Program-made: the position numbers and the translations under genes
Shown here: piece after piece, positions 7,778-17,004 of the stretch
How the letters are laid out: each line of letters begins with the position of its first letter
How positions within the stretch are numbered: the first letter of the stretch is position 1
NCBI GenBank assembly: GCA_900767415.1
Contig: CAAFYZ010000015.1
Span: 1-24,551, forward strand
Reading direction: 5' to 3'
Source of the DNA: Clostridia bacterium
GTDB lineage: Bacteria > Bacillota > Clostridia > Oscillospirales > CAG-272
Length of the DNA stretch: 24,551 bases
Notes under the pieces: model-generated
Seen by the model: the letters and a program-made list of their open reading frames with translations, nothing else
What the model was told of the DNA's origin: nothing
Database searches by the model: none

Positions 7778-8404
7778 TTACGTCCGGGAAAGGACGGCAA
7801 GCATGGAATTTCTTGCCTTCACGGTACGAAGATTGATATTCAGCCGTCGCTCAAGCAGCGAGGCGATCGTCAGGTCCAGTGTGAGAAGCACCGCTTCGTT
7901 CAGCGCGCGCTCCTTTTCTTTTCCTCCCGACAGTGCGGCAAAGAGATCTTCCCGCACCCTGATACAGGAAGGATACGTACGTCCTTCTTCGATAAAATCC
8001 GAGAGAAAAACGATCTTGTCGAAAGTGTCCATATCGGTGTCCCCCGTCGTATGACAGAAGACGGCGTGCAGAATGCTTTCATCGGCAAAATGCGGGAAGT
8101 CGCGGCGGATCACCTCCGGTGCGGCGAAGGCGTGCAAAAGCGGCTCGGAAGAAAGATCCTCCTCACTGACCGGAAAATGTCCCTTCCGGATCAGGGCAAT
8201 CTGCTCTTTTTCGGGAAGTTCTTTTGCAATATCGTGAAGAAGTGCCGCGGCGCGCAGCTGTGCCGTCCGTTCGGGGGAAAAGAAATATTCTCCGAGGGTC
8301 TTCGCCATCCGCTCGACACCGAGGGTATGGCGATACCGCTTTTCGGAAAGGCGGGTGCCTACCTCTTCGGAAAGAAGGTGCAAATCCTTTTCTGTAATAC
8401 TCAT
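7778..8404 (-). CDS. yqeK: HD-domain hydrolase YqeK (probable Ap4A hydrolase)
   Basis: A 208-residue HD-superfamily protein. YqeK of Bacillus and Streptococcus cleaves diadenosine tetraphosphate symmetrically to two ADP. The metal-binding set is visible: His26 (RYRHTLGV), His57-Asp58 (ALLHDIAKEL), His91, His118 (FCHTTG) and Asp136 (FLSDFIEEGR). The GDTDMDTFDKIVFLSDFIE block is typical of the family. The ATG overlaps the nadD stop in an ATGA, so translation is coupled to nadD. A 51-base gap separates it from the LCP gene. Pairing of nadD and yqeK is widespread in Bacillota and fits shared nucleotide metabolism. Confidence 0.93.
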   Translation of the reverse strand: MSITEKDLHLLSEEVGTRLSEKRYRHTLGVERMAKTLGEYFFSPERTAQLRAAALLHDIAKELPEKEQIALIRKGHFPVSEEDLSSEPLLHAFAAPEVIRRDFPHFADESILHAVFCHTTGDTDMDTFDKIVFLSDFIEEGRTYPSCIRVREDLFAALSGGKEKERALNEAVLLTLDLTIASLLERRLNINLRTVKARNSMLAVLSRT

Positions 8405-9012
8405 AAGTACAGTCCCCGCTCCTTGATGTAGGAATACACGCCGTCCGGCAAAAGCGCGTCTGCCGAAGGATCTCTCGCGGCGAGCCGTCGCCGCAGATCG
8501 CTCGACGAGACTTCCGTCACCGCGGCGGTAAGAAGAAGAATTCTCGCGCCGTAATTTTTACGATACTCCTGCGCCCGACGGGCGATCTCCCGATCGGCAC
8601 GCGGATCCTCCTCCCGTCGGATGCAGGCAATCGTCGCGAGGTCGAAAATCGTCTTTGGCTCATGCCATGCGGGAAGAGAAAGAAACATATCGGTGCCCGT
8701 CAGAAGAAAAAGCTCGCGCTCCGGTGCGCAAAGAGCGCGGAGCGTATCGGAAGTGTAACTCTTCCCTCCGCGGCAGAGTTCCATATCGGAGACTTCGGCA
8801 CGCGAGATACCGCGAAAGGCGATCTGCGCCATCGAAAGCCGCTCCTGCGGCGATACGGCACCGTCAAACTCCTTGTGCGGCGGCAGATAGTCGGGAATGA
8901 TGAGAAGACGGTCGAGCGCCCCTTCCGAAACGAATGCCTCCGCGGCGCGCCTGTGACCGATGTGCGGCGGGTTGAACGTGCCGCCGTAGACGCCGAGCCG
9001 CTCTTTTTTCAT
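8401..9012 (-). CDS. nadD: Nicotinate-nucleotide adenylyltransferase
   Basis: A 203-residue NadD that joins nicotinate mononucleotide with ATP to make deamido-NAD, a required step of NAD synthesis. The nucleotidyltransferase motif GGTFNPPHIGH is at residues 10-20, and the ATP-binding SSSDLRRRL motif near the C-terminus matches the family's ISSTxIR. IIPDYLPPHK and DMELCRGGKSYT are further family blocks. The ATG overlaps the yhbY stop by four bases, and its own stop overlaps the yqeK start the same way, so yhbY, nadD and yqeK form a tightly coupled set. Confidence 0.96.
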   Translation of the reverse strand: MKKERLGVYGGTFNPPHIGHRRAAEAFVSEGALDRLLIIPDYLPPHKEFDGAVSPQERLSMAQIAFRGISRAEVSDMELCRGGKSYTSDTLRALCAPERELFLLTGTDMFLSLPAWHEPKTIFDLATIACIRREEDPRADREIARRAQEYRKNYGARILLLTAAVTEVSSSDLRRRLAARDPSADALLPDGVYSYIKERGLYL

Positions 9013-9299
9013 GGAAGTTCTATCCTTTTCTTTTTTTCCGATTCTTTATAAAAAATCAGAACGGAGCCGATCACGCCGACCGCCTCGGCACCCGTCGCCG
9101 CCGCAATTTCCGTGGCGGCGTCTGTCGGGCGGTAGCCGCTGTTTTCGAGTACGCGCACCTTGATGAGTTCTCTGGCTTCCAGCGCGGCGGACAACTGACG
9201 GCACGTCTCCTCCGAGACGCCCCCTTTGCCGATCTGGAAGATCGGTGAAAGAGCGTGCGCCTGCGACCGAAGGTAAGATCTCTGTTTAGATGTAATCAT
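9009..9299 (-). CDS. yhbY: YhbY-family ribosome-assembly RNA-binding protein
   Basis: A 96-residue single CRS1-YhbY (CRM) domain protein. The family binds pre-50S particles and helps ribosome assembly. The start MITSKQRSYLRSQAH is canonical, and the GKGG loop (IGKGGVSEE), SGYRPTD and the final IGSVLIFYKES strand are present. The ribosome site is modest (AAGGA, about 13 bases upstream). It begins 18 bases after ftsY and overlaps nadD by 4 bases. Confidence 0.93.
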   Translation of the reverse strand: MITSKQRSYLRSQAHALSPIFQIGKGGVSEETCRQLSAALEARELIKVRVLENSGYRPTDAATEIAAATGAEAVGVIGSVLIFYKESEKKKRIELP

Positions 9300-9317
9300 T
9301 TGTTTGCTTTTTCCTTT

Positions 9318-10232
9318 TTATTCTTCATTTGAGAAGAGGGCGCGGGCAAATTCGTCGGCATCAAACGGTTTCATATCGTCGATCTTTTCTCCGACGCCGA
9401 TAAACTTCACGGGAATGCCGAGTTCCCGACGAATGGAGAGGACGATACCGCCCTTTGCCGTCCCGTCGAGTTTTGTCAGGACAAGTCCCGTAATTTTCGA
9501 GGTCTCCTTGAATTCCTTCGCCTGCAAAACGGCGTTCTGTCCCGTCGTGGCGTCGAGCACGAGGAGCGTCTCCCGCGCCGCATCGGGCAGTTCCCGTCCG
9601 ATGACACGGTCGATCTTCGCAAGTTCGTCCATCAGATTCTTCTTATTGTGCAGGCGTCCCGCGGTATCGATCAGAAGAACGTCGGCATGGCGGCTCTTCA
9701 CCGCTCCGATCGCGTCGTAGACGACGGCGGCGGGATCAGCCCCCGCCCCCTGTCTGACAAGTTCTACCCCGGCACGGTCGCACCAGACGGCGAGCTGTTC
9801 TGCCGCCGCGGCGCGGAAGGTATCGGCGGCACAGACGATAACGCGCTTCCCCTCTCTTTTCAGTTCCGCGGCGATCTTCCCGATTGAGGTGGTCTTCCCC
9901 ACGCCGTTCACGCCGATCACGAGAATGACCGACGGCTTTGTCGAAAGATTCAGCGGTTCGGACTCTCCGAGGAGGGAGCGAAGCATTTCGTAAAGGTGAT
10001 CGCGTATCCCCTCGGAATCCTTGATTTTATTTTCCTTTGCATAGTCGCGAAGTTCGTCGAGGATCTCCTCGGTCGTCCCGACGCCGAGGTCGGCGGAGAT
10101 TAAAAGCTCCTCCAACTCGTCGAACAGGTCTTCGTCGACCTTGCGAAAACTTTTGAACAGACTGTCGATTTTCCCGACAATTGCGTTTTTGGTCTTGAAC
10201 AGACCGTTTTTCAGTTTCTCAAAGAACCCCAT
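9318..10232 (-). CDS. ftsY: Signal recognition particle receptor FtsY
   Basis: A 304-residue SRP GTPase that docks ribosome-SRP complexes at the membrane. A short N-terminal N domain (to about residue 95) without the long acidic A domain leads into the G domain: GVNGVGKT (107-114), the DTFRAAAAEQL insertion-box region, DTAGR (189-193), TKLDGTAKGG (253-262) and GVGEKIDD. MGFFEKLKNG is a typical lipid-binding start helix. The ATG lies inside the smc 3' end (14-base overlap). In Bacillus ftsY is followed by ylxM-ffh; here yhbY follows instead, so ffh must be elsewhere. Confidence 0.97.
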   Translation of the reverse strand: MGFFEKLKNGLFKTKNAIVGKIDSLFKSFRKVDEDLFDELEELLISADLGVGTTEEILDELRDYAKENKIKDSEGIRDHLYEMLRSLLGESEPLNLSTKPSVILVIGVNGVGKTTSIGKIAAELKREGKRVIVCAADTFRAAAAEQLAVWCDRAGVELVRQGAGADPAAVVYDAIGAVKSRHADVLLIDTAGRLHNKKNLMDELAKIDRVIGRELPDAARETLLVLDATTGQNAVLQAKEFKETSKITGLVLTKLDGTAKGGIVLSIRRELGIPVKFIGVGEKIDDMKPFDADEFARALFSNEE

Positions 10233-13200
10233 CGAGCAACTCCTTCTGCTTTCCTTCGATTTCGTTGACGTTCAGTTCGATCGCCTGTGAGATACCGCGC
10301 TGCGGCATCGTGACACCGTAGAGGCGGTCGCCGACTTCCATCGTGCCGCGGCGGTGCGTGATCAGAATAAACTGCGTATCCCCCGCCAGTTTTTTGATAT
10401 ATTCGCCGAAGCGGAAGACGTTGACCTCGTCGAGTGCCGCCTCAATCTCGTCGAGAATACAGAAGGGCGTGGGATTCACCTTCAGAATCGCGAACAGAAG
10501 CGCAATCGCAACGAAGGATTGCTCACCGCCCGAAAGAAGAGACATACTCTTGATAATCTTTCCGGGAGGTGCCGCCTTGATTTCGATGCCAGAAGTCAGA
10601 ACGTCGTCCGGCTCGGTCAGCGACAACTCGGCGTTACCGCCGCCGAACAACTCACGGAAGGTGATGCCGAAGTTCTTGTTGATCGCCGCAAAAGCGGTGC
10701 TGAAACTCTCGCGCATCTCGTCTTCGAGACGGGAAATGATGCCGAGAAGTTCTTCATGCGACTTCGTCAGATCGGTAAACTGGGTATTCAGGGCGTCGTA
10801 CTGGGATTTAACCTCGGCATATTCTTCGATTGCCGAAGGATTGTAGTTTCCGAGTGCGCGGAGTTTGTTGCGCAAAGAGGTCTGCGCGGCGGCGACTTCG
10901 TCGCGGTTCTCCGCCGTAACGGGGGGATATTCCAGCGCGATGGCATCTTCATAGGTGATCTCGTAATCGTCCCAGAGCTGGGAACCGAGTTTTTCCTGCT
11001 TTTCTTTCAGGCCGTTCAGATGGTTTTCACTGCGAAGACTTGCCTCATAGCAGACGTCCTTGCTCGCGTTCTTCTCTTTCAGTTTGACACGGATGTCCGC
11101 GAGAGCACGGTCGAATTCATCGCTCCCGTTCTCCGCTTCCCGCCGCTTCGCATTCAGTTCTTCAAGCAGTTTTTCGAGGGCGGCGGACGCATTCTTGCCT
11201 TCTTCTTTCGTCGTGTCGATGCTCGCGCGCTTCGCATAAAGTTCGGCAATGCGCGCCTTCTGACTCTCTTTTTCGCTTTCGAGATCGGCGATGCGGGCGG
11301 CGACGCTGTCCGCCATCTGCCTTGCGCTTTCGATGTCTTTTCTGACTTCGGTTTCTTTGACGAAAAGGTCGTTCGCCTCTTCGGAAAGGCGGTCGCACTT
11401 CTCGTCGAGGACGCCCATCTCGGCACTCCTCTTCGTGCGGAATTCTTTCAGACCGGCGACACGCTCCTGTGCGGCGGCATATTCGCCGTCCAGAGCGCGA
11501 AGCTCGTCCTCCGCGCGCGTCTTCTGCCCTTCGAGATTGTTCAGATCGAAGCGAAGTTTTTCGATGATGTTGCGGTTCGCGGAATATTTCGCGTTCGCAT
11601 TATCGAGGGCGGCGAACTGCGAGCGGGAGAGCGTCAGGAGAAGTTCTTTCTGCTGTTCCGCCTCGCGGAGCAGTTCCTGCGCCGCGTGGAGTTCTCCGTC
11701 GATCTCGTGGAGCGCCTCTTCCGCCTCACGGATCTTGCGGTCGTGTTTTTCCGCCTCGGTACGCATATTGGCGATGTCGGCGGAACGGGAAAGAATCCCG
11801 CTGTCCCGCTTGGCACTACCGCCGGTAAAAGCACCGCCCGCGTTGATAACCTGTCCGTCGAGCGTCACGATCTTGACACGATAGGAAAGCCGTTTTGCCG
11901 CGAAGGACGCATTTTCGATATTATCGAAGACCAGTGTGCGAAGAAGCAGCCATTCCACGACGGAGCGGTACTTCTTATCGCACTCGACCAGCGTATCCGC
12001 CCGTCCGACAAAGCCCGAAAACTTCGCGCCGTCGCGGATCTCGGGGGTTTCGCTCGCCGGCTTGATCGCCGTCGCGGGATAGAAGGTCGCGCGCCCCGCG
12101 TTGCCGCGCTTCAGGGCGTAGATCGCCGCCTTTGCCGTCTCTTCGTTATCGACGACGATGTTCTGAAGACTGGTACCGAGGGCGGTATCGATCGCAACGA
12201 TATATTTTTTATCTACCTGAATGAGGGTGGAAAGAGGACCATAAATCTCTCCGGCTCCGGAGATTCTCCCCTCCTTATATTCCCGCATGACGAACTTGAT
12301 ACTTTCGAGATACCCTTCGAAATGATCGTTCATGCGCTGAAGGACGTCGGCACGTTGCAAGAGTTTATCCCTCTCGAGCGTTTCGACCCCGAGCGTCTCG
12401 CGGATCTGCTCTTTTTCTTCGGTCAGGGCGGCGACTTTTTCTCCGTTTTCGGAAATGACACTCTCCTTTTCGGCAATCTGTGTCTTGAAGCCGGAGGCGT
12501 TCTCTTCACAACGGTCGGCATCGGCTTTCAGCTCTCTGCCCTCCGCCTCGTACTTGTCGATCTCGGCAAGAATGTCCTGACTTCTCGTTCCGTCGGAGAC
12601 TTTGGAATTTTTCAGAACGTCGATACGGACGCGAAGATCGGTCGCGGCGTTCTCTTCCACCGTCAGCTCGTCGAGTGCCTCTTCAAGTTCCCGTCGGATC
12701 CCGTCGACCTCACCCGAAAGTTTCTGCTGCTCTGCCAGTGTCTCAAGCCGCTTGTCCGAATATTCGTTCTGCGTTTTGCTCAGTGCTTCGATCTTGTCCA
12801 GATAGTCCTTTTCGGAATTGCGAAGAATCCCCTGGTTTCTCTCGATCTCGATCATACGGAGCTCGCACTGTCCGATCATCTCACCGGAATGAAGAATCTC
12901 GTTTTCCGCAACGCCGAGGGCACTGTCGATCTTATGTATTTCGTCGGTCTTCGCGTGGATCTCGTCCAGTAGTTTTTCCGAAAGGAGTTTGTTCGCCTGC
13001 GCTTTTTCGTAAAGCGTGTCGTTCTGTGCTTCGAGGTCGGAGATCACCTGCTCCGCAATCTCGAGTTCGTGCTTGGCGAGGCGGTACGCTTTTTCCGCCT
13101 CTTCGATGTCGAAACGGATCTTCTCCGTATCGAAAAGCCAAAGAGAGACGTCGGCTCTCTTCTTTTCTTCATAAATCGCAAGACCGCGACGCGCCCTCTC

Positions 13201-13833
13201 CGCCTCTTTTTCAAGCGGTCCGACGCGCCCTTCGAGCACGCTCAGAATGTCCTTGACGCGGTCAAGGTTTTCGCTCGTCGATTTGAGTTTTCTCTCCGCT
13301 TCTTCTTTGCGGTGACGATATTTTGAAATGCCCGCCGCCTCTTCAAAGATGTTACGGCGTTCGTCGCTCTTCTTCGATACGATCTCGGCGACCTTACCCT
13401 GTCCGATAATGGAATATCCTTCGCGTCCGACACCGGTATTCATAAACAGCTCGTAAATGTCGCGCAGACGCTTCGGCTGGCGGTTGATCAGATATTCGCT
13501 CTCTCCCGTACGGAAATAACGGCGGGTAACCGTCACCTCGTCGAATTCGGAATCCAGACGGTTCTCGGGGTCGGAGTTGTCAAAGGTTACCGAAACTTCG
13601 GCAAATCCCATCGGACGACGATCGTCGGTGCCGCCGAAGATGACGTCTTCCATCTTCGTGCCGCGGATATTACGGCTCGAAAGTTCGCCGAGCACCCAAC
13701 GCATAGCGTCCGAAATATTGGACTTTCCGCTTCCGTTCGGTCCCACGATGACCGTCGCACCCCGTTCAAAAGTCAGTACCGTCCGGTTCGGGAAGGATTT
13801 GAATCCGTGAAGCTCAAGGGATTTTAAGTACAT
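10219..13833 (-). CDS. smc: Chromosome segregation ATPase SMC
   Basis: A 1204-residue SMC protein, the core of bacterial condensin with ScpA and ScpB. The Walker A motif GPNGSGKS is at 31-38. Two long charged coiled-coil arms (about 170-500 and 680-1000) flank the hinge (about 510-670: YGPLSTLIQVDKKY, AIDTALGTSLQNIVV). The C-terminal head has signature LSGGEQ from 1100 and Walker B FCILDE (1124-1129) followed by IEAALDEVN. The canonical family text is LSGGEKALTA; here it is LSGGEQSFVA. The start MYLKSLELHGFKSF is canonical with AAAGGTGAG before it; an ATG 60 bases earlier would read into rnc. It lies between rnc and ftsY, as in Bacillus. Confidence 0.97.
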   Translation of the reverse strand: MYLKSLELHGFKSFPNRTVLTFERGATVIVGPNGSGKSNISDAMRWVLGELSSRNIRGTKMEDVIFGGTDDRRPMGFAEVSVTFDNSDPENRLDSEFDEVTVTRRYFRTGESEYLINRQPKRLRDIYELFMNTGVGREGYSIIGQGKVAEIVSKKSDERRNIFEEAAGISKYRHRKEEAERKLKSTSENLDRVKDILSVLEGRVGPLEKEAERARRGLAIYEEKKRADVSLWLFDTEKIRFDIEEAEKAYRLAKHELEIAEQVISDLEAQNDTLYEKAQANKLLSEKLLDEIHAKTDEIHKIDSALGVAENEILHSGEMIGQCELRMIEIERNQGILRNSEKDYLDKIEALSKTQNEYSDKRLETLAEQQKLSGEVDGIRRELEEALDELTVEENAATDLRVRIDVLKNSKVSDGTRSQDILAEIDKYEAEGRELKADADRCEENASGFKTQIAEKESVISENGEKVAALTEEKEQIRETLGVETLERDKLLQRADVLQRMNDHFEGYLESIKFVMREYKEGRISGAGEIYGPLSTLIQVDKKYIVAIDTALGTSLQNIVVDNEETAKAAIYALKRGNAGRATFYPATAIKPASETPEIRDGAKFSGFVGRADTLVECDKKYRSVVEWLLLRTLVFDNIENASFAAKRLSYRVKIVTLDGQVINAGGAFTGGSAKRDSGILSRSADIANMRTEAEKHDRKIREAEEALHEIDGELHAAQELLREAEQQKELLLTLSRSQFAALDNANAKYSANRNIIEKLRFDLNNLEGQKTRAEDELRALDGEYAAAQERVAGLKEFRTKRSAEMGVLDEKCDRLSEEANDLFVKETEVRKDIESARQMADSVAARIADLESEKESQKARIAELYAKRASIDTTKEEGKNASAALEKLLEELNAKRREAENGSDEFDRALADIRVKLKEKNASKDVCYEASLRSENHLNGLKEKQEKLGSQLWDDYEITYEDAIALEYPPVTAENRDEVAAAQTSLRNKLRALGNYNPSAIEEYAEVKSQYDALNTQFTDLTKSHEELLGIISRLEDEMRESFSTAFAAINKNFGITFRELFGGGNAELSLTEPDDVLTSGIEIKAAPPGKIIKSMSLLSGGEQSFVAIALLFAILKVNPTPFCILDEIEAALDEVNVFRFGEYIKKLAGDTQFILITHRRGTMEVGDRLYGVTMPQRGISQAIELNVNEIEGKQKELLDGVL

Positions 13834-13852
13834 ATACTCACCTTTCTGAAAA

Positions 13853-14563
13853 TCAGGAAATGCCGAACAGAGACAATGCTGCCCGCGCGGCAATCATTTC
13901 CGCTTCCTTTTTAGTCTTTGCGGTGCCTTCGCCGACCGCGTTGTTGTTCACCTTCACGGTAACGGTGAACACCTTTTCATGTTCCGGACCGCACTCTCCC
14001 GTCACATCGTAAGAAAGAGTCGCGCTCCCGTCTTTTTCCACCAGTTCCTGCAGTCTCGTCTTCGCGTCGGGAAGTGCCGCCGCCTGTGCCTCGGTCTCTT
14101 TTTTCAGAAGGGACAGTATCACAGTGCGCCATGCGTCGCTCCCCTTCGCCTTCGCATCAAGGTAAACGGCGGCGAAGACCGCTTCCATCGCGTTCGCAAG
14201 GACGCGCACCCGTGTGCGAAGGCCGTGCTCTTCTTCTCCGTTCCCCACGTTCAGATACGCGCCGAGTGAAAGATCTGCCGCGAGGCGCGCGAGCGACTCC
14301 TTGCATACGACACTCTGCCGCATACGCGTCAGGTCGCCTTCCGAACAGGTCGTATAGGTTGTGTAAAGATATTCGGAAACGGCAATTTCGAGAACGGCGT
14401 CTCCGAGGAATTCGAGCCGCTCGTTCGACGGGAGGCGAATCCCGCGGCGGTTCTGCTCATTGGCGTAAGAGGTATGGGTCAAAGCGTTTTCAAGATAAGA
14501 AAGATCGGAAAAATGATAGCCGATCCGCTCCTGAAGTTCCGTAATCTCCCGTCCGATTGCCAT
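13853..14563 (-). CDS. rnc: Ribonuclease III
   Basis: A 236-residue double-strand-specific RNase that processes rRNA precursors and structured mRNAs. The catalytic helix NERLEFLGD (47-55) carries the metal ligands Glu51 and Asp55. The second metal-binding block, usually LADxxEA, is LANAMEA here, so Asn124 replaces the Asp (Asp114 in E. coli numbering) while Glu127 is kept. The codon reads AAC in this sequence. A double-stranded RNA-binding domain fills the C-terminus (from about 165, TRLQELVEKDG... to AEMIAARAALSLF). AAAGGAGGG is an excellent ribosome site. The gene lies between plsX and smc; the acpP gene usual at this point in many Bacillota is absent. Confidence 0.96.
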   Translation of the reverse strand: MAIGREITELQERIGYHFSDLSYLENALTHTSYANEQNRRGIRLPSNERLEFLGDAVLEIAVSEYLYTTYTTCSEGDLTRMRQSVVCKESLARLAADLSLGAYLNVGNGEEEHGLRTRVRVLANAMEAVFAAVYLDAKAKGSDAWRTVILSLLKKETEAQAAALPDAKTRLQELVEKDGSATLSYDVTGECGPEHEKVFTVTVKVNNNAVGEGTAKTKKEAEMIAARAALSLFGIS

Positions 14564-14607
14564 GAAACGCCCTCCTTTCTTTTCCGTTTTCCGTTATTTA
14601 CGGGCTG

Positions 14608-15639
14608 TCAGATGTTGTACATTTTCTCCGCGTCGGCAAGAAGTTTTTTATCATCGTAATCTTCCGCGAAGCTGGAAATATCGTCGTTGATCTTCGTGTG
14701 GACGAAAGAGATCGCCTGCTTGATCGCACTGCGGATCGCGCGGGCGTCCGAAGAGCCGTGCGCCTTGATAACCGGGCGGGAAATCCCGAGAAGAGGCGCG
14801 CCGCCGTGCTCGGAGGCGTCCAGTTTATGCTTCATGTCGCGGAGCTTATCCTTCATCGTCAGGGCGGATACTTTCGTCGCGATGTTGGTATAGAGAATCT
14901 CTTTCAGCATGACCATCATCATCTTGCCCATGCCTTCAATGCTCTTCAAAAAGATATTCCCCGTATATCCGTCGGTAACGAGAACGTCGCAGGTATCAAA
15001 AGGTACCGCTTTCGACTCCACGTTCCCGACGAAATTCAGCCCGCTCTCGCTGAGCAGCTGATAGGACTCGACCTGCAGGTCGTTCCCTTTATTGTATTCG
15101 GTGCCGTTGTTCAGCTGTCCGATCCTCGGACGGTCGACACCGTATATCTTCTCCATATATTTCGCGCCCATAAAGGCGAACTGGGAGATGTTGTCCGACG
15201 TGACGGAAAGGTTCGCGCCGGCATCCATCAGAAGTACCGGAGGATCGAACGGAAGAACCGTCGCGATCCCCGCGCGGTTGATCCCTTTGATTCTCTTGAC
15301 GATCAGGGTCGCGCCCGTGATAAGGGCACCGGTGTTCCCCGCGCTGACGAAGGCGTCCGCTTCCCCTGCCGCAAGTGTTTTGAGTCCGACACTCATCGAA
15401 GAATCCCTCTTCTCGCGAACGACGGAAAGGGGCTTATCCTCCATGGTGATAACGGACGGCGCGTGAAGAATCGGAATGCCGGCAATGTCGATCTCGTTTT
15501 TTACCGCGGTATCCGAGATGACGTTCTCGTCGCCGACAAGAACGATCTCTTCTTTGAATTCTTTTTTTGCCATGGCGACGCCGCGAATCACCTCAAGGGG
15601 TGCAAAGTCGCCGCTCATTGCGTCAATCAGTATTTTCAT
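14608..15639 (-). CDS. plsX: Phosphate acyltransferase PlsX
   Basis: A 343-residue PlsX that converts acyl-ACP to acyl-phosphate, the first step of phosphatidic acid synthesis in Gram-positive bacteria. MKILIDAMSGDFAP is a slight variant of the usual MGGD start. MDAGANLSV, GTEYNKGNDL and VLVTDGYTGNIFLKSIEG are family signatures. The start is the ATG at 15639, inside the trmFO end (17-base overlap). The ribosome site is poor, which suggests translation by coupling to trmFO. An earlier ATG at 15690 would add residues with no family match. The final 30 residues are a charged tail. Neither fab genes nor acpP follow; rnc does, after 44 bases. Confidence 0.96.
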   Translation of the reverse strand: MKILIDAMSGDFAPLEVIRGVAMAKKEFKEEIVLVGDENVISDTAVKNEIDIAGIPILHAPSVITMEDKPLSVVREKRDSSMSVGLKTLAAGEADAFVSAGNTGALITGATLIVKRIKGINRAGIATVLPFDPPVLLMDAGANLSVTSDNISQFAFMGAKYMEKIYGVDRPRIGQLNNGTEYNKGNDLQVESYQLLSESGLNFVGNVESKAVPFDTCDVLVTDGYTGNIFLKSIEGMGKMMMVMLKEILYTNIATKVSALTMKDKLRDMKHKLDASEHGGAPLLGISRPVIKAHGSSDARAIRSAIKQAISFVHTKINDDISSFAEDYDDKKLLADAEKMYNI

Positions 15640-16984
15640 CTTTCTTTTCGGAAAGGTACTCTCCGATGAAGGAGAGAGAACGCTCGGCATACGCCGCGCC
15701 CCGCATTTTCTTTCCGCCTTTCACTTTTTTATCTAACGGAGCGATGATACCGAAATTGGCATTCATCGGCTGAAACACAGAGGAGATTCCGCCGTGGCTC
15801 ACATACTGCGCGAGTGCACCGATCTCGGTGACGGCGGGAAAGACAACGTTTTCTTTCCCGAGGACCGAAAGTGCGGCGTTCATTCCCGCGACGAAGCCGG
15901 AGGCGGTCGATTCCACATATCCCTCCACGCCCGTCATCTGTCCCGCAAAACGAAGGTGCGGGTAGCGGAGGGCGCGATAGGTCGCGTCGAGTTTTCCCGG
16001 GGAGTCGAGGTAGGTGTTCCGGTGCATAACACCGTAACGGAAGAACACGGCGTCGCGAAGTCCCGGAATCAGGGAAAACACGCGCTTTTGCTCTCCGAAG
16101 GTAAGGTGCGTCTGAAAGCCGACGATGTTGTACATGGTTCCCTCGCGGTTTTCCCGGCGGAGCTGTACCGTCGCATAAGCGTCCTTCCCCGTCTTCGGAC
16201 AGGGGAGCCCGACCGGTTTCATCGGTCCGAAGCGAAGGGTATCGTACCCTCTCGCCGCCATGACCTCCACCGGCATACACCCTTCGAAAACGGTCAGGTC
16301 CGTCTGCAACTCACGGTCAAACTCCTTGAGCGGTGCCGTCTCGGCATGGATCAGTGCATCGTAGAACGTGTCGTATTCTTCTTTTGTCATCGGGCAATTG
16401 AGATAATCCTGCGGATCTCCCTTCCCGTAGCGCGAGGCGAAAAAGGCAACGTCGGTATCGACGCTCGCAAAATCGACGATCGGCGCCGCCGCGTCGAAGA
16501 AATGAAGTTCCCCTCCCCCCATCAGGCGGGAGATCTCCTTTGCAAGGGGTTCCGAGGTCAGGGGTCCCGTCGCCACGACGGTGGGTACTTCGGGGTCGAT
16601 CGTCGTCACTTCCCCTTCCGTCACGGTGATACGGGGATTTTTTCGGATCTTCTCCGTGATATATTCGCTGAAGAGCGTGCGATTGACCGCGAGGGCGGAG
16701 CCGGCGGGGACTTCCGTCGCGTCCGCCGCCTCTATGATGAGAGAGCCGAGGCGACGAAGTTCTTCTTTCAGCAGTCCGACCGCGTTATCCGTCGCGGCGG
16801 AACGAAGGGAGTTCGAGCAGACAAGTTCGGCAAAGGTCGGCGCATGATGGGCGGGGGTGTATTTTTGCGGTTTCATCTCGCAGAGTTCGACCGACACGCC
16901 GAGGCGCGCCGCCTGCCATGCCGCCTCGCACCCCGCGAGTCCGGCTCCGATAATTCTGACTTTTTTCTCTTCCATAGATACCAT
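15623..16984 (-). CDS. trmFO: Folate-dependent tRNA (uracil-5-)-methyltransferase TrmFO
   Basis: A 453-residue flavoprotein that makes ribothymidine-54 in tRNA, using methylenetetrahydrofolate and FADH2. The FAD fold GAGLAG is at 13-18. The conserved CSNSLRS block (Cys56) and FEGCMPVEVMA (the catalytic Cys) are both present. QTHLTFGEQKRVF and NANFGI are further TrmFO hallmarks. The start at 16984 has AAAGG six bases upstream; a second ATG three codons later is possible but worse spaced. It sits 20 bases after topA, matching the dprA-topA-trmFO order of Bacillus; codV/xerC, which follows there, is missing. Confidence 0.96.
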   Translation of the reverse strand: MVSMEEKKVRIIGAGLAGCEAAWQAARLGVSVELCEMKPQKYTPAHHAPTFAELVCSNSLRSAATDNAVGLLKEELRRLGSLIIEAADATEVPAGSALAVNRTLFSEYITEKIRKNPRITVTEGEVTTIDPEVPTVVATGPLTSEPLAKEISRLMGGGELHFFDAAAPIVDFASVDTDVAFFASRYGKGDPQDYLNCPMTKEEYDTFYDALIHAETAPLKEFDRELQTDLTVFEGCMPVEVMAARGYDTLRFGPMKPVGLPCPKTGKDAYATVQLRRENREGTMYNIVGFQTHLTFGEQKRVFSLIPGLRDAVFFRYGVMHRNTYLDSPGKLDATYRALRYPHLRFAGQMTGVEGYVESTASGFVAGMNAALSVLGKENVVFPAVTEIGALAQYVSHGGISSVFQPMNANFGIIAPLDKKVKGGKKMRGAAYAERSLSFIGEYLSEKKDENTD

Positions 16985-17004
16985 TTTTCTGCCTTTCGGC
17001 GGAA

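Noticed and set aside
10354..12972. An 872-residue open frame on the plus strand across smc
   Set aside because: It is antisense to unmistakable SMC coding sequence. It has arginine/leucine-rich, domain-free translation and no ribosome site. It arises because the minus-strand codons rarely produce stops in that frame.
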